Positions 27,688-36,384 of a stretch of DNA of 64,000 bases are shown one piece after another. Each line of letters opens with the position of its first letter. Position 1 is the first letter of the stretch. A program made the position numbers and the translations under genes. The notes below the pieces were generated by a model. The model did no database searches. It saw only the letters and a program-made list of their open reading frames with translations, and was not told where the DNA came from. Source of the stretch: DATFVJ01 sp963727015 (GTDB taxonomy: Bacteria > Actinomycetota > Actinomycetes > Streptosporangiales > Streptosporangiaceae); contig CAVSEV010000002.1 of the NCBI GenBank assembly GCA_963727015.1, forward strand, positions 62,001-126,000, given 5' to 3'.

Positions 27688-28256
27688 GGGTCACCGTAGT
27701 TGTGATATCCGGCGCTCTCCCAGAACCCTGGCTCGTCCTCGGTCAGCAGCTGGATCCCGCGTATCCACTTGGCGGACTTCCACAGGTACAGGTGCGGTAC
27801 AAGCAGCCGGGCCGGTCCGCCGTGCTCGGGCGCCAGACTGTCACCGTCATACCTGTATGCGATCCAGGCCTGGCCATCGAGCAAATCCTCAAGCGGCAGG
27901 TTGGTGGTATATCCGCCGTAAGAGTGCGCGAGCGCGAAGTCCGCGGCCGTCTCCACCCCGGTCAGCAGCACGTCAAGGGACACCCCCTGCCAGCTGGTGC
28001 CGAGCTTCGACCACTTCGTGACGCAGTGCAGGTCCACGTCCGGTGTCTGGCTCGGCAGTGCCAGCAGGTCGCGCCATGACCAGCGATGAGCCCGGCCCGC
28101 CTCGGTGGTAATGACGAACTCCCAGCTCTCGGGCGAGACCCGGGGCGTCGGTCCGGCCGACAGGACCGGGAAGTCCTTGGTCAGATACTGCCCAGGTGGC
28201 AGCTTCACGCCCGTGTCGCGTGGCCGGCCGCGAAAACCTGGTGACACAAAGCCCAT
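27657..28256 (-). CDS. Sulfite-oxidase-like molybdopterin oxidoreductase
   Basis: 199 aa, ATG 28256 with CAGGAGAG upstream. It is an oxidoreductase of the SUOX/MsrP fold: the molybdenum-ligating Cys is in DLHCVTKWS, followed by GVSLDVLLTGVE, YGGYTTNLPLEDL, HGGPARLLVPHLYLWKSAKW and GFWESAGYHNYGDPW, all characteristic. There is no Tat signal, so it should be cytoplasmic. The natural substrate is unknown. First gene of the three-gene operon. Confidence 0.9.
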   Translation of the reverse strand: MGFVSPGFRGRPRDTGVKLPPGQYLTKDFPVLSAGPTPRVSPESWEFVITTEAGRAHRWSWRDLLALPSQTPDVDLHCVTKWSKLGTSWQGVSLDVLLTGVETAADFALAHSYGGYTTNLPLEDLLDGQAWIAYRYDGDSLAPEHGGPARLLVPHLYLWKSAKWIRGIQLLTEDEPGFWESAGYHNYGDPWREQRYQGD

Positions 28257-28415
28257 CGGCTCTCCTGTGGTGTGCTTGGCGCTGCTGTCGCGAGCCTTGC
28301 CGTGGCGATAGGGCCAATCCAGACGTTACGCCGCTGAGGATGTCGCGCGTCACCCGGCCTGCGCGCTCGGCGATTGCCTCCCGCGGCGGCCGACCGGGCG
28401 TGCTCCCGTCAGCCC

Positions 28416-29171
28416 TCAGCCCGGCTGGATTGTGATGGAACCCGTTCCGGTGTGCGCCACGATGCCGTGCGCCGAGGCCTTGTCCTCAGGGACCGTGATC
28501 TTGACACTGCCGATCGTCGTATGGGCATTCACCGCGTACGGCACATCACCAGGGACGTGCAGGCTCACCGAGCCGACGGTGGTGGCCGCGCTGATCAAGT
28601 CCGGCGCCGCGGAGAACGAAACGTCAATGCTGCCCACGCTGGAACTTAGCGTGGCGCGTGACGACGACATGTCCTTGCCGAGGATGGAGCCCGCGTGATC
28701 GGTGATTTCGACCGGCCCTGACAGGGCGCTGAGGTCGATATCGCCGGCGTTGGTATGTGCGACCACCTGCCCGGCGAGCGCGGAGAGGCGGATCTCACCG
28801 GCGTCCGCGCTGACCTTGACCGTCATGCCGGTCGGTACCCGTACGTCGTAGGCGACGCCGCAGGTCTCGCCGGCTGGGCAGTTGCTGTCGAGGGTGAGCG
28901 TGCCGCCGCTCACCCGGTGGGTCGTCTGCGGCGTGGTATGCCGGTAGCTGATCTGCTCGGTGACAGACACATGGCTGGAGTGATCACCTGTGACGTCCAC
29001 ATTGCCAGCGTGCGCCTGTACCAGCAGGGTCTGCACCGGCCCGGAAACGGAGTAGCTGGTGGTGTGGTGCTGTAGTGCGCCTACGTCCACGTAACAGCCA
29101 CTCAGCATCAGCGCCGCAGCGCAACCGCCCAGGGCTGCTGCGGCTGCCGTAGTGGAACGACGCGCGAACAT
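28416..29171 (-). CDS. DUF4097 lipoprotein with beta-strand repeats
   Basis: 251 aa. The signal peptide ends in lipobox LSGC (Cys near residue 26), so it should be lipidated and anchored outside the membrane. The mature part is a long series of short beta strands (GNVDVTGD, GEIRLSALAG, AGDIDLSALSG, GSIDVSFSA, GSVKITVPE, GSITIQPG), the right-handed beta-helix-like pattern of DUF4097/DUF2807 adhesin-like proteins. Function is unknown. Confidence 0.85.
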   Translation of the reverse strand: MFARRSTTAAAAALGGCAAALMLSGCYVDVGALQHHTTSYSVSGPVQTLLVQAHAGNVDVTGDHSSHVSVTEQISYRHTTPQTTHRVSGGTLTLDSNCPAGETCGVAYDVRVPTGMTVKVSADAGEIRLSALAGQVVAHTNAGDIDLSALSGPVEITDHAGSILGKDMSSSRATLSSSVGSIDVSFSAAPDLISAATTVGSVSLHVPGDVPYAVNAHTTIGSVKITVPEDKASAHGIVAHTGTGSITIQPG

Positions 29172-29505
29172 TGCATCTTCTTTCCGCGAAGAACCCTAAG
29201 CCTGCGGCTCCCTTGCTTTCATGCTTCTTCCTTGCCTTCATTCTTCCGCTGAATTTCGCCGCCGGACCCCGGCGCACCATGACCATGTCCCTGGTACGTC
29301 ATCGGCGCGCGGGTCTATCGCTTCCGGCGTAACCGCCTAACCTGGGGTGCGGCGGTCTGGCCGCAGCCTGATGCCGCCGCCGGGGTCTCGTGTGCCGGGA
29401 TGGGACTGGATGAGAACTGAGCCTGGTTATGCCTAAGACGGCACGATAGGGGCATTCGTCCGTAACGACGGATAGGTGCATCCGCGGGATGGAGGACGGG
29501 CAGCG

Positions 29506-30759
29506 GTGCCGAGCAGCCAACAGGAGCGGCAAAACGCGCGGTCGCGCTGGCGCCGGATCGTGCTGATCGCGCTGGCTGCCGCGATCCTGGCCACCATCGT
29601 CATCATCAGCCGCCACACCCTTGGGCGGTCGGTGACCTCCCTCGGGCACCTCGACTGGGTGTGGTTCGTTGCCGCGATCGCGTCAGAGGCGATCTCCCTC
29701 ACCGCATTCGGGCTCAGCCGCAGGCGCTTGCTACGCGCCGAAGGCCATCCGGCGACATTCGGCTCTGTCATGGCAGTCACGTATGCGGGCAATGCGCTGT
29801 CGATGTCGCTGCCGTTCGCGGGCACGCAGCTAGCGGCGGTGTTCACCTACCGGCAGTTCAGGCGGCACGGGGTTGGTTCTGCGGTCACGGGCTGGGCGCT
29901 TGCCGTGTCTGCGGTCCTGTCCACGTCCGCGCTCGCGCTCGTGCTCGTCGTCGGCGCGCTTGCGCGCGGCGCGTCGGCGACCAGAGCCGCAAGTTTCGCC
30001 ATCGCCGCCGTGTTCGTGGTGCCTGCCCTCGCCGTATTGCTTGCCTTGCGCTTCCAGGGGGTGCGTGCCCTCCTGCTTGAGGTCATCGCCCGGCTGGTCC
30101 GCGTCTCGCAGCGGATCTTTCACGGGCCACGATTCGACCCCGACGGCGTGGAGCAGTTTCTCGACCGCGTAGCCAGCATCAAACTCCCGTGGCCGCGTTA
30201 CGCCGAGGTGTTCGCTCTCGCGGTCATCAACTGGGTCGCGGATTGCGGGTGCCTGGCGTGCGCGATCCTTGCTACCGGGGCGCGGGTACCGTGGCATGGC
30301 GTCGTCCTTGCCTACGGTGCTGGGGCCGCGGTTGGTAGCACGGGCGTCACGCCCGGTGGATTTGGCATCGTCGAGGTCACTCTCACTGCGGCGCTCGCGG
30401 CGGTCGGGCTTTCGGCCGCGCAGGCGCTGACCGCGGTTCTCACTTACCGGCTGATCAACTTCTGGCTCATCCTCATCGGTGGCTGGATCACCGTGATCGT
30501 GCTCACCCACCGGCACAGGCCGGAGGATGAGTTCGATGTCCTCGAGGGCGAGAGCGAGGGCGAGAGCGAGGGCGAGGGCGACGATGCCGCCGCCCGCGAC
30601 GGCGCGAACCGGGGCGCTGGGGACAGCGCGAACCGCGGCGCAGGTGACGGTGCCGCCCTGAGCGCGCGCCACCCGGCCGGGATGCCGTACCGCGGTGACC
30701 CAGGTCCTGACCGGCTCACGCAGGCCGGTCAAATCAATCAAAACGATTTGATCGATTGA
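29506..30759 (+). CDS. YbhN/UPF0104-like (lysylphosphatidylglycerol synthase TM) membrane protein
   Basis: About 417 aa. GTG 29506 is preferred, with GGAGGA about 10 nt upstream; GTG 29476 is possible. It has eight or so helices with family marks AGNALSMSLPFAG and GVTPGGFGIVEVTLTAAL, typical of the LPG_synthase_TM family of flippase-like proteins. The tail has acidic repeats (EGES units, 12-bp) and ANRGAGD repeats. The last 30 nt contain the ArsR-like operator of the next gene. Confidence 0.85.
   Translation: MPSSQQERQNARSRWRRIVLIALAAAILATIVIISRHTLGRSVTSLGHLDWVWFVAAIASEAISLTAFGLSRRRLLRAEGHPATFGSVMAVTYAGNALSMSLPFAGTQLAAVFTYRQFRRHGVGSAVTGWALAVSAVLSTSALALVLVVGALARGASATRAASFAIAAVFVVPALAVLLALRFQGVRALLLEVIARLVRVSQRIFHGPRFDPDGVEQFLDRVASIKLPWPRYAEVFALAVINWVADCGCLACAILATGARVPWHGVVLAYGAGAAVGSTGVTPGGFGIVEVTLTAALAAVGLSAAQALTAVLTYRLINFWLILIGGWITVIVLTHRHRPEDEFDVLEGESEGESEGEGDDAAARDGANRGAGDSANRGAGDGAALSARHPAGMPYRGDPGPDRLTQAGQINQNDLID
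30729..30759. promoter_or_regulatory. ArsR-type operator
   Basis: Nested inverted repeats TCAAATC (30729-30735) / GATTTGA (30745-30751) and CAATC / GATTG, AT-rich and 25 nt upstream of the ArsR fusion gene. Sequences of the ATCAA-TTGAT type are typical of ArsR family sites, so autoregulation is likely. Confidence 0.68.
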
Positions 30760-30784
30760 GCGGGGTTGATGTAGCGTCCGGGCT

Positions 30785-31555
30785 GTGGCCAGCGCGCTCC
30801 CCCGCCATGTTCCGCCGCCGGTATTCGTTAAGCTCGCGGGTCATCCGCTGCGCTGGGCGCTGCTTGGCGAACTCGCCAGAAGCGACCGCCAGGTGCACGA
30901 ACTCACCGCGCTGCTCGGCCAGCCGCAAAGCCTGGTCTCCTACCATCTTGGCCGCCTGCGGGCCGGCCTGCTCGTCTCGATGCGGCGAAGCTCGGCGGAC
31001 CGAAGGGACGCCTACTACAGCGTTGACCTGACTCGCTGCGGTGACCTGCTCGCCGCGACAGGTGCGGCGCTGCATCCGGGCCTGCGATTGGCCCCGCCAG
31101 CGCCGGCCGCAGGGCCGCAGGCCGCTGAAAAACGGCCCCGCGTGCTGTTCCTGTGCACGGGTAACAGCGCACGCTCACAGATCGCGGAAGCGCTGCTTGG
31201 CCACCTCGCCGACGGCACGGTCGAGGCGCGCAGCGCGGGCAGCCACCCCAAGAGCCTGGACCTAAACGCCGTCCGGGTGATGCGCGAGCATGGAATCGAT
31301 CTCAGCGGCCGCGCAGCGAAGCACCTGAGCGAGTTCACCGGCCAGCGCTTCCAGTACGTGATCACGCTCTGCGATCGCGTGCGGGAAATTTGCCCGGACT
31401 TCCCCGGCCATCCCGATCTGATCCACTGGAGCATCGCCGATCCGGCCAGGGAAAGCGGTGACGGTGCTGACAGGTACGCCGCCTTCCAGCGCGTGGCGGC
31501 CGACCTGCGCACCCGCATCGGGTTCCTGCTTCACCTGATCGGGCACCAGCCGTGA
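30785..31555 (+). CDS. ArsR regulator fused to low-molecular-weight phosphatase / arsenate reductase
   Basis: 256 aa, GTG start. Residues about 10-95 are an ArsR winged helix (HELTALLGQPQSLVSYHLGRLRAGLLV). Residues 118-255 are an LMW-PTPase/ArsC domain with the CX5R loop CTGNSARS (Cys124, Arg130), SAGSHP, and a general-acid region near HWSIADPA. The fusion couples sensing with arsenate reduction or phosphatase activity. A ChrA gene follows on the same strand. Confidence 0.88.
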   Translation: MASALPRHVPPPVFVKLAGHPLRWALLGELARSDRQVHELTALLGQPQSLVSYHLGRLRAGLLVSMRRSSADRRDAYYSVDLTRCGDLLAATGAALHPGLRLAPPAPAAGPQAAEKRPRVLFLCTGNSARSQIAEALLGHLADGTVEARSAGSHPKSLDLNAVRVMREHGIDLSGRAAKHLSEFTGQRFQYVITLCDRVREICPDFPGHPDLIHWSIADPARESGDGADRYAAFQRVAADLRTRIGFLLHLIGHQP

Positions 31556-31713
31556 GTCCAGGATTTGAGCTGAACATGCCGGAGCACCCCGGAGGGCCAT
31601 CCGCGTGCCGTGCATCGATCGCCTGCCGTGCATCGATCGCCTGCCATGACCCGTCCGCCGGCCCCGCCCCGTTCGCCCGGCCGGCCGCGGCATAAGCCGG
31701 GCGGGGGTTCCCG

Positions 31714-32994
31714 ATGACAAACGCGACTCCCGCGCAGGGCGGCTCCGGGCGCGGCGGTCCAAGCCTGCCGTCCGTGCTGCGGGAGTGGGGCAGGATCGGC
31801 TGCATCGGGTTCGGCGGCCCGCCAACGCACATCGCGCTGCTTCGCGACCTGTGCGTCGAGCGAAGGCGGTGGCTGAACGCCAGTGAGTTCGAGGAAGCGG
31901 TCGCCGCCTGCAACTTGCTACCAGGTCCCGCTTCCACCCAGCTCGCGATCTTCTGTGCCTGGCGGGTCGGCGGGTGGCTCGCGGCAGTGGTGGGTGGTGC
32001 CGCGTTCATCGTGCCCGGCCTGATCCTGATGCTGGCCCTCGCGGCCCTGTTCCTCGCCGGTTCTCCGCCGGCCTGGGTGAGGGGAGCTGGTGCGGGCGCT
32101 GGAGCGGCAGTTGCCGCGGTCGCAGTGCAGGCGGGCGCCGGTCTGGTGCCCGCAAGCTGGCGGCGGGCGCAGCGCATCAGCCGGTTCCGCTGGCCCGCGT
32201 ATCTCGCCGCAGGCGCTGCTGCGGCCGCGACCGTCGGCCCCTGGCTGGTCCTCGTGCTGCTCGGGTGCGGCCTGGCGGAACTTGTCGTGACCCTTGTGCG
32301 GCGCCGCGGCCAAGGCGAGAAGGGAGCAAGCGGCCCAGACACGGGAACCAGCCCAGACACGGGAACCAGCCCAGACACGGGAACCAGCCCAGGCACGGGC
32401 ACCCGCGCGATCACGGTAGCGCCTGCCGCCGTGCTCGCGGCGGCAGGTATCGGCGGCGGGGTGCTGCTTTCTGTCGCCTGGGTCGCCTTCAAGGTCGGCG
32501 CGCTCTCCTATGGCGGCGGTTTCGTGATTGTCCCCCTGATGCAAGCGGACGCCGTCGCCCGCTACCACTGGATGACCGGCGGCCAGTTCCTCAACGCGGT
32601 CGCGCTTGGCCAGATCACGCCTGGCCCGGTCGTGCAGACGGTCGCCGCGGTCGGCTACGCGGCAGCCGGGATCGGCGGCGGACTACTCGCCGCCGCGGTC
32701 GCATTCGCGCCTTCGTTCGCGTTCGTCCTGATCGGCGGGCGCCATTTCGACCGGCTACGCACCGACGACCGGGCCCGCGCGTTCCTCGGCGGCGCGGGGC
32801 CAGCGGCGATCGGCGCGATTTTCGGCTCCGCGATTCCACTCGCGCTCGTGCTCACGCAGGCGTGGCAATACGCGGTCCTTGCCTGCGCCGCCGTGGCACT
32901 GCTGCTACTGCGCCGTGGCGTCGTGCTGACGCTGCTGTTTGCCGCGGTGGCGGGCATGATTGTGGCGCTCGCGGGCGGCCCGCTGCCGCATTGA
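31714..32994 (+). CDS. chrA: Chromate transporter ChrA (two-domain CHR family)
   Basis: 426 aa, ATG 31714. The N-terminal CHR half has GCIGFGGPPTHIALLRDL and CNLLPGPASTQLAI; the C-terminal half has KVGALSYGGGFVIVPLMQ and ALGQITPGPVVQTVAAVGY. Both halves carry the paired motifs of long-chain ChrA, which exports chromate by proton exchange. A linker with three DTGTSP units (18-bp repeats, 32336-32400) joins them. A 158-bp gap with a 17-bp direct repeat (CGTGCATCGATCGCCTG) separates it from the ArsR fusion; co-regulation is plausible. Confidence 0.88.
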   Translation: MTNATPAQGGSGRGGPSLPSVLREWGRIGCIGFGGPPTHIALLRDLCVERRRWLNASEFEEAVAACNLLPGPASTQLAIFCAWRVGGWLAAVVGGAAFIVPGLILMLALAALFLAGSPPAWVRGAGAGAGAAVAAVAVQAGAGLVPASWRRAQRISRFRWPAYLAAGAAAAATVGPWLVLVLLGCGLAELVVTLVRRRGQGEKGASGPDTGTSPDTGTSPDTGTSPGTGTRAITVAPAAVLAAAGIGGGVLLSVAWVAFKVGALSYGGGFVIVPLMQADAVARYHWMTGGQFLNAVALGQITPGPVVQTVAAVGYAAAGIGGGLLAAAVAFAPSFAFVLIGGRHFDRLRTDDRARAFLGGAGPAAIGAIFGSAIPLALVLTQAWQYAVLACAAVALLLLRRGVVLTLLFAAVAGMIVALAGGPLPH

Positions 32995-33112
32995 CCCGGC
33001 CGCCAGGCCTGGTCACGGAGCGTAGTAATGGTTTCAGGGAAATTCACTGACGCTCCCTGATCTGATCGACTGTGCCGCGCAGCCGTTAAGCACCTCTCAA
33101 TTCCGCACGGGC

Positions 33113-33171
33113 GTGGAGATTACTGTGACCGGAAACTGCCCATCCCGCCCGCGCTCCACACTGATCTCCAC
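33113..33171. repeat. Dispersed element family B, copy 1
   Basis: 59-bp element with inverted ends GTGGAGAT ... ATCTCCAC and an internal conserved block ACTGTGACCGGAAACTGCC. A second copy is at 42096-42159. It lies in the 330-bp gap between chrA and the AraC gene; the rest of that gap is featureless. Confidence 0.75.
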
Positions 33172-33326
33172 ACCGGCTGCTGGCCGGGCCGACGGGCGAG
33201 TCGCCGTGGGTTGCGGGCAGCCGGGCCGGCTGGCTACGGCGATCACCGCCGTGCTGGACGACCGGTGGAGCCGGCTGGCGGCCCGCGCGTATCCATAGGC
33301 GCCGAGCGGCTCGTAGCATCTGCAGC

Positions 33327-34208
33327 ATGAGCCAGGACGTGGCAAGGTACTGGCAGCACCCGGGCCTGCCCGGCGTGGACCTGCTGCGGGCCCGCTTTGT
33401 GCGGCAGCGCTACAGCAGGCACGCGCACGAGACCTTTGTGATCGCGCTGATCGACCGCGGGGTCGAGGAATTCGATCATCAGGGCACGACGATGCGCGCA
33501 GGGCCCGGCGAGATCATCCTGGTGAATCCCGATACCGTGCACACGGGTTACGCGGGAATACCCGGCGGCTGGGCGTACCGGGTGCTCTACCCGGCCGCCG
33601 AGGTCGTCGCGGGCGCAGCCGCGGAGCTGGCCGGCGGTCGGGGCGCACCGTTCTTCCCGGAAACTGTGATCAACGACCCTGTCAGCAGGCGCGCGCTGGC
33701 CGCGGCGCACCAGGCGGCGGAGACCAGTGACCAGCTGGCCGCCTCGAGCCTCCTGCACCATGCGGTCGCGGCGCTTGTGACAAGGCATGCGGCAGCGGCG
33801 CGAGGTCCGGAAGGGCGGCGGTGGACGTTGACTTATCCCGAACGGCTGCCGCGGCGGCCGGCGCTTCGCGCCGCGGCGGCCGCAAGGGAAATCCTGGAGC
33901 AGCGGCTCACCGATCCGCCTAGGCTGGCGGTGCTCGCGGCGGCGGTCGACGCGAACCCGTACTCGCTGCTCCGTGCGTTCCGCGCCGAGACGGGGCTGCC
34001 CCCGCATGCCTACCTGAACCAGCGCAGGGTGCGTCTCGCCTGCACCCTGCTCGGCGAGGGGGTGCCGCCCGCGGACGTGGCGGCACGGGTGGGTTTCGCC
34101 GACCAGGCTCATCTGACGCGGCACTTCAAGCGGATCGTCGGGGTGCCGCCCGGCGCCTATCAGCGTGGCCGCAATAACCTTCAAGACCGGACCGCGGGGG
34201 CCGCCTAG
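33327..34208 (+). CDS. AraC family transcriptional regulator
   Basis: 293 aa. The N-terminal AraC-type cupin has YSRHAHETFVIALIDRG and GEIILVNPDTVHTG; the C-terminal double HTH reads LAVLAAAVDANPYSLLRAFRAETGLPPHAYL and VPPADVAARVGFADQAHLTRHFKRIVG. It overlaps no gene but is 10 nt upstream of azlC on the same strand, a common pairing in which the regulator controls the amino-acid exporter. Confidence 0.9.
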   Translation: MSQDVARYWQHPGLPGVDLLRARFVRQRYSRHAHETFVIALIDRGVEEFDHQGTTMRAGPGEIILVNPDTVHTGYAGIPGGWAYRVLYPAAEVVAGAAAELAGGRGAPFFPETVINDPVSRRALAAAHQAAETSDQLAASSLLHHAVAALVTRHAAAARGPEGRRWTLTYPERLPRRPALRAAAAAREILEQRLTDPPRLAVLAAAVDANPYSLLRAFRAETGLPPHAYLNQRRVRLACTLLGEGVPPADVAARVGFADQAHLTRHFKRIVGVPPGAYQRGRNNLQDRTAGAA

Positions 34209-34218
34209 CCTCGGCCCC

Positions 34219-34923
34219 ATGTTGTTAAGTCGCCGCGGCAGGTCGCGGAACGCAGCGGGCGTGCCGGATGCCCGATCGCGCGACCGCGCCCGCAGGGACG
34301 GCATGAGCCTGGGGCTGGCGGTCGGCTTCTCAGGGATCGCATTCGGCGCCGCCGCGGTCACCGCCGGGCTCAGCGTGCCTCAGGCATGCGTGCTGAGCCT
34401 GCTCGCATTCACCGGGGCATCGCAGTACGCGTTCGCGGCGGCCGTCGCAGGCGGTGGCAGCCTGATCGCGGGTACCTTCGGTGCGCTGCTCCTTGGCAGC
34501 CGCAATGCGCTTTACGGCCTCAGGCTGGCCGACGTGCTCCGGGTACGCGGCGGGCGGCGGCTGCTCACCGCGCACGCGGTCATCGACGAGACCACTGCGA
34601 TGGCTCTCGCCCAGTCTTCCCCCGCCGCGGCGCGGGCCGGTTTCGCCGCGACGTTCGGCGCTCTTTACACCGTGTGGAACGTGTCGACGCTGGCCGGAGC
34701 GCTGGGCGCCGGCCGGCTCGGCAGCCCGGCCGAGTTCGGTGTGGACGTGATCGGGCCCGCGGCCTTCCTCGCGCTGCTGTGGCCCAGGCTCTCGGCCGGG
34801 CCTGCCGAGCGCCGGGTAGCGGCCGCGGGTGCTGCCGTCGCCGTCGCGGGCACGCCGTTTCTTCCTGCCGGGATCCCTGTGATGCTCGCGGCGCTTGCCG
34901 TGCTCGCGGGAGCGCGGCGATGA
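34219..34923 (+). CDS. azlC: AzlC family branched-chain amino acid exporter subunit
   Basis: 234 aa from ATG 34219 (ATG 34303 also possible). It has several membrane helices and the family blocks GIAFGAAAVTAGLS, FTGASQYAFAA, GSRNALYGL and AVIDETTAMAL. It forms the export channel with AzlD. Its stop overlaps the azlD start as ATGA. Confidence 0.88.
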   Translation: MLLSRRGRSRNAAGVPDARSRDRARRDGMSLGLAVGFSGIAFGAAAVTAGLSVPQACVLSLLAFTGASQYAFAAAVAGGGSLIAGTFGALLLGSRNALYGLRLADVLRVRGGRRLLTAHAVIDETTAMALAQSSPAAARAGFAATFGALYTVWNVSTLAGALGAGRLGSPAEFGVDVIGPAAFLALLWPRLSAGPAERRVAAAGAAVAVAGTPFLPAGIPVMLAALAVLAGARR

Positions 34924-35270
34924 CGCTCTGGCTGGCGGTCCTGTGCACGTCGGCCGGCTGCTACGCACTGAAGCTCGCCGGTCTCACCGTGCCACGGCGG
35001 CTGCTCGACCAGCCGCGGATGCGGCGATGCGCCGAACTGCTGCCGATCGCCTTGCTCGCTGCGTTGTGCGCGGTGCAGGCGACCGCGGCCGGCCGGTCGC
35101 TCACGTTCGACGGCCCGCGGCTTGCCGGGCTCGCAGTCGCGGCCGCCGCGCTGGCCAGGCGCGCTCCGTTCATCGCGGTGCTGGTAGCGGCAGCGGCCGT
35201 CACGGCCGGTCTGCGGGCGCTCGATCCCGTGCTCGGCCACGTGCTTCTCGGCCATTCGGTCCCCCGCTGA
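34920..35270 (+). CDS. azlD: AzlD family small subunit of amino acid exporter
   Basis: 116 aa, ATG 34920 overlapping the azlC stop by 4 nt. Four short hydrophobic helices: LWLAVLCTSAGCYALKLAGL, LLPIALLAALCAVQATAAG, LAGLAVAAAALARRAPFIAVLVAAAAVTAGL. The A-E-L-L-P-I-A-L block is typical of AzlD. Last gene of the AraC-azlCD unit. Confidence 0.87.
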   Translation: MTLWLAVLCTSAGCYALKLAGLTVPRRLLDQPRMRRCAELLPIALLAALCAVQATAAGRSLTFDGPRLAGLAVAAAALARRAPFIAVLVAAAAVTAGLRALDPVLGHVLLGHSVPR

Positions 35271-35404
35271 TCGGCCCGCGTCCCCCGGCTGATCGGCCCC
35301 GGTGGGTGGACTGCGGCGAAGGCAAGCCTTGCCGGATGTTGTTCCTGACCGGGCGTCCTGCCGCTGGGGCTAATGGGGCGGCCGCCGCCGGCCGCCGCGG
35401 CGAG

Positions 35405-35584
35405 GCTTGTCACATGGCAGGCCGCCGACGGCCGCGGCGAGGCCGCGCTGGGCGCCGCTTGTCACATGGCAGGCCGCCGACGGCCGCGGCGAGGCCGCGC
35501 TGGGCGCCGCTTGTCACATGGCAGGCCGCCGGCGGCCGCGGCGAAGCCGCGCTGGGCGCCGCTTGTCACATGGGCAGGCCGGCC
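35405..35584. repeat. 52-bp tandem repeat, overlapping the tetR stop codon
   Basis: Units starting GCTTGTCACATGGCAGG recur at 35405, 35457, 35509 and 35561. The last unit runs into the 3' end of the TetR gene and includes its stop codon, so the upstream three look like downstream copies of the gene's 3' tail. Confidence 0.87.
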
Positions 35585-36384
35585 TCAAGGTGCGCGAGCG
35601 CCGCGTCGGCGATCGCGGCGAAGTCCGCCGCCGGGTCCGCCGCGATCGCCAGGGAGGCGGACATTATCACGCCGACGAGCGCGCCAGCGAAGTTGCGGAC
35701 AACGAACTCGTCTGGGTCGCGCCCAATTCGTCTCGCGATCGCCTCGCCGAGCGCCTGAACCGCCCCGGCGTACTCATCGAGCGCCCGCGCACGAAGTTCC
35801 GGCACGGACAGGCTCAGCGCCGCGGTCTCACGCAACTGCGCCATCTCCTCCGCCGACAGGCTCGCGAACGCGGTCCGCAGCGCGGCGCGCAGCGCGGCGA
35901 TGGGGCTGAGCTCGGGCGGCTGCGCCTCGAACGCCTCGAACGCGAGCAGGTCGACGTCGTCCTGCAGCACGACGTCCTCCTTGGTCGGGAAATAGCGGAA
36001 GAACGTACTCGGCGACACCTCGGCCGCATCGGCGATCTGGTCGATGGTCGTTTCCGCGTAGCCCTGCTCGCGGATCAGCCGGAGGGCGTGCTGCCTGATA
36101 GCAACGCGCGTCCTTGCCTTCTTGCGCTCGCGGAGCCCAGGCCGGAGCCCGGGTCGGGGCGCAGGCCGGGGCGCGGCCCGGCCAAGCGCTGGGGCACGCG
36201 GATCCCCCGGCGCGTCCGGTGCTCCTGCCGCGTCCGGTACCCCTGCCGCGTCCGGTGCTCCTGCCGCGTCCGGATGCCCTGCCGGGTCCGGTGGCCCTGC
36301 CGCGTCCGGATCCCCCGGCTCGTCCGGTGCTCCTGCCGCGTCCGGCGCCGGTCGCGGCGGGTCCTTTTCAGACGCCGATCTCAT
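35566..36384 (-). CDS. TetR family regulator with long proline-rich N-terminus
   Basis: 272 aa. Residues about 85-145 are the TetR HTH (RTRVAIRQHALRLIREQGY ... TIDQIADAAEVSPSTFFRYFPTKEDVV), followed by an all-helical ligand domain. The first 80 residues are repeats of PDAAGAP type (18- and 15-bp DNA units), low-complexity and probably disordered. The start overlaps the upstream MFS gene by 17 nt, so they are one transcript. A paralogous pair lies at 46.2-48.4 kb. Confidence 0.88.
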   Translation of the reverse strand: MRSASEKDPPRPAPDAAGAPDEPGDPDAAGPPDPAGHPDAAGAPDAAGVPDAAGAPDAPGDPRAPALGRAAPRPAPRPGLRPGLRERKKARTRVAIRQHALRLIREQGYAETTIDQIADAAEVSPSTFFRYFPTKEDVVLQDDVDLLAFEAFEAQPPELSPIAALRAALRTAFASLSAEEMAQLRETAALSLSVPELRARALDEYAGAVQALGEAIARRIGRDPDEFVVRNFAGALVGVIMSASLAIAADPAADFAAIADAALAHLEAGLPM

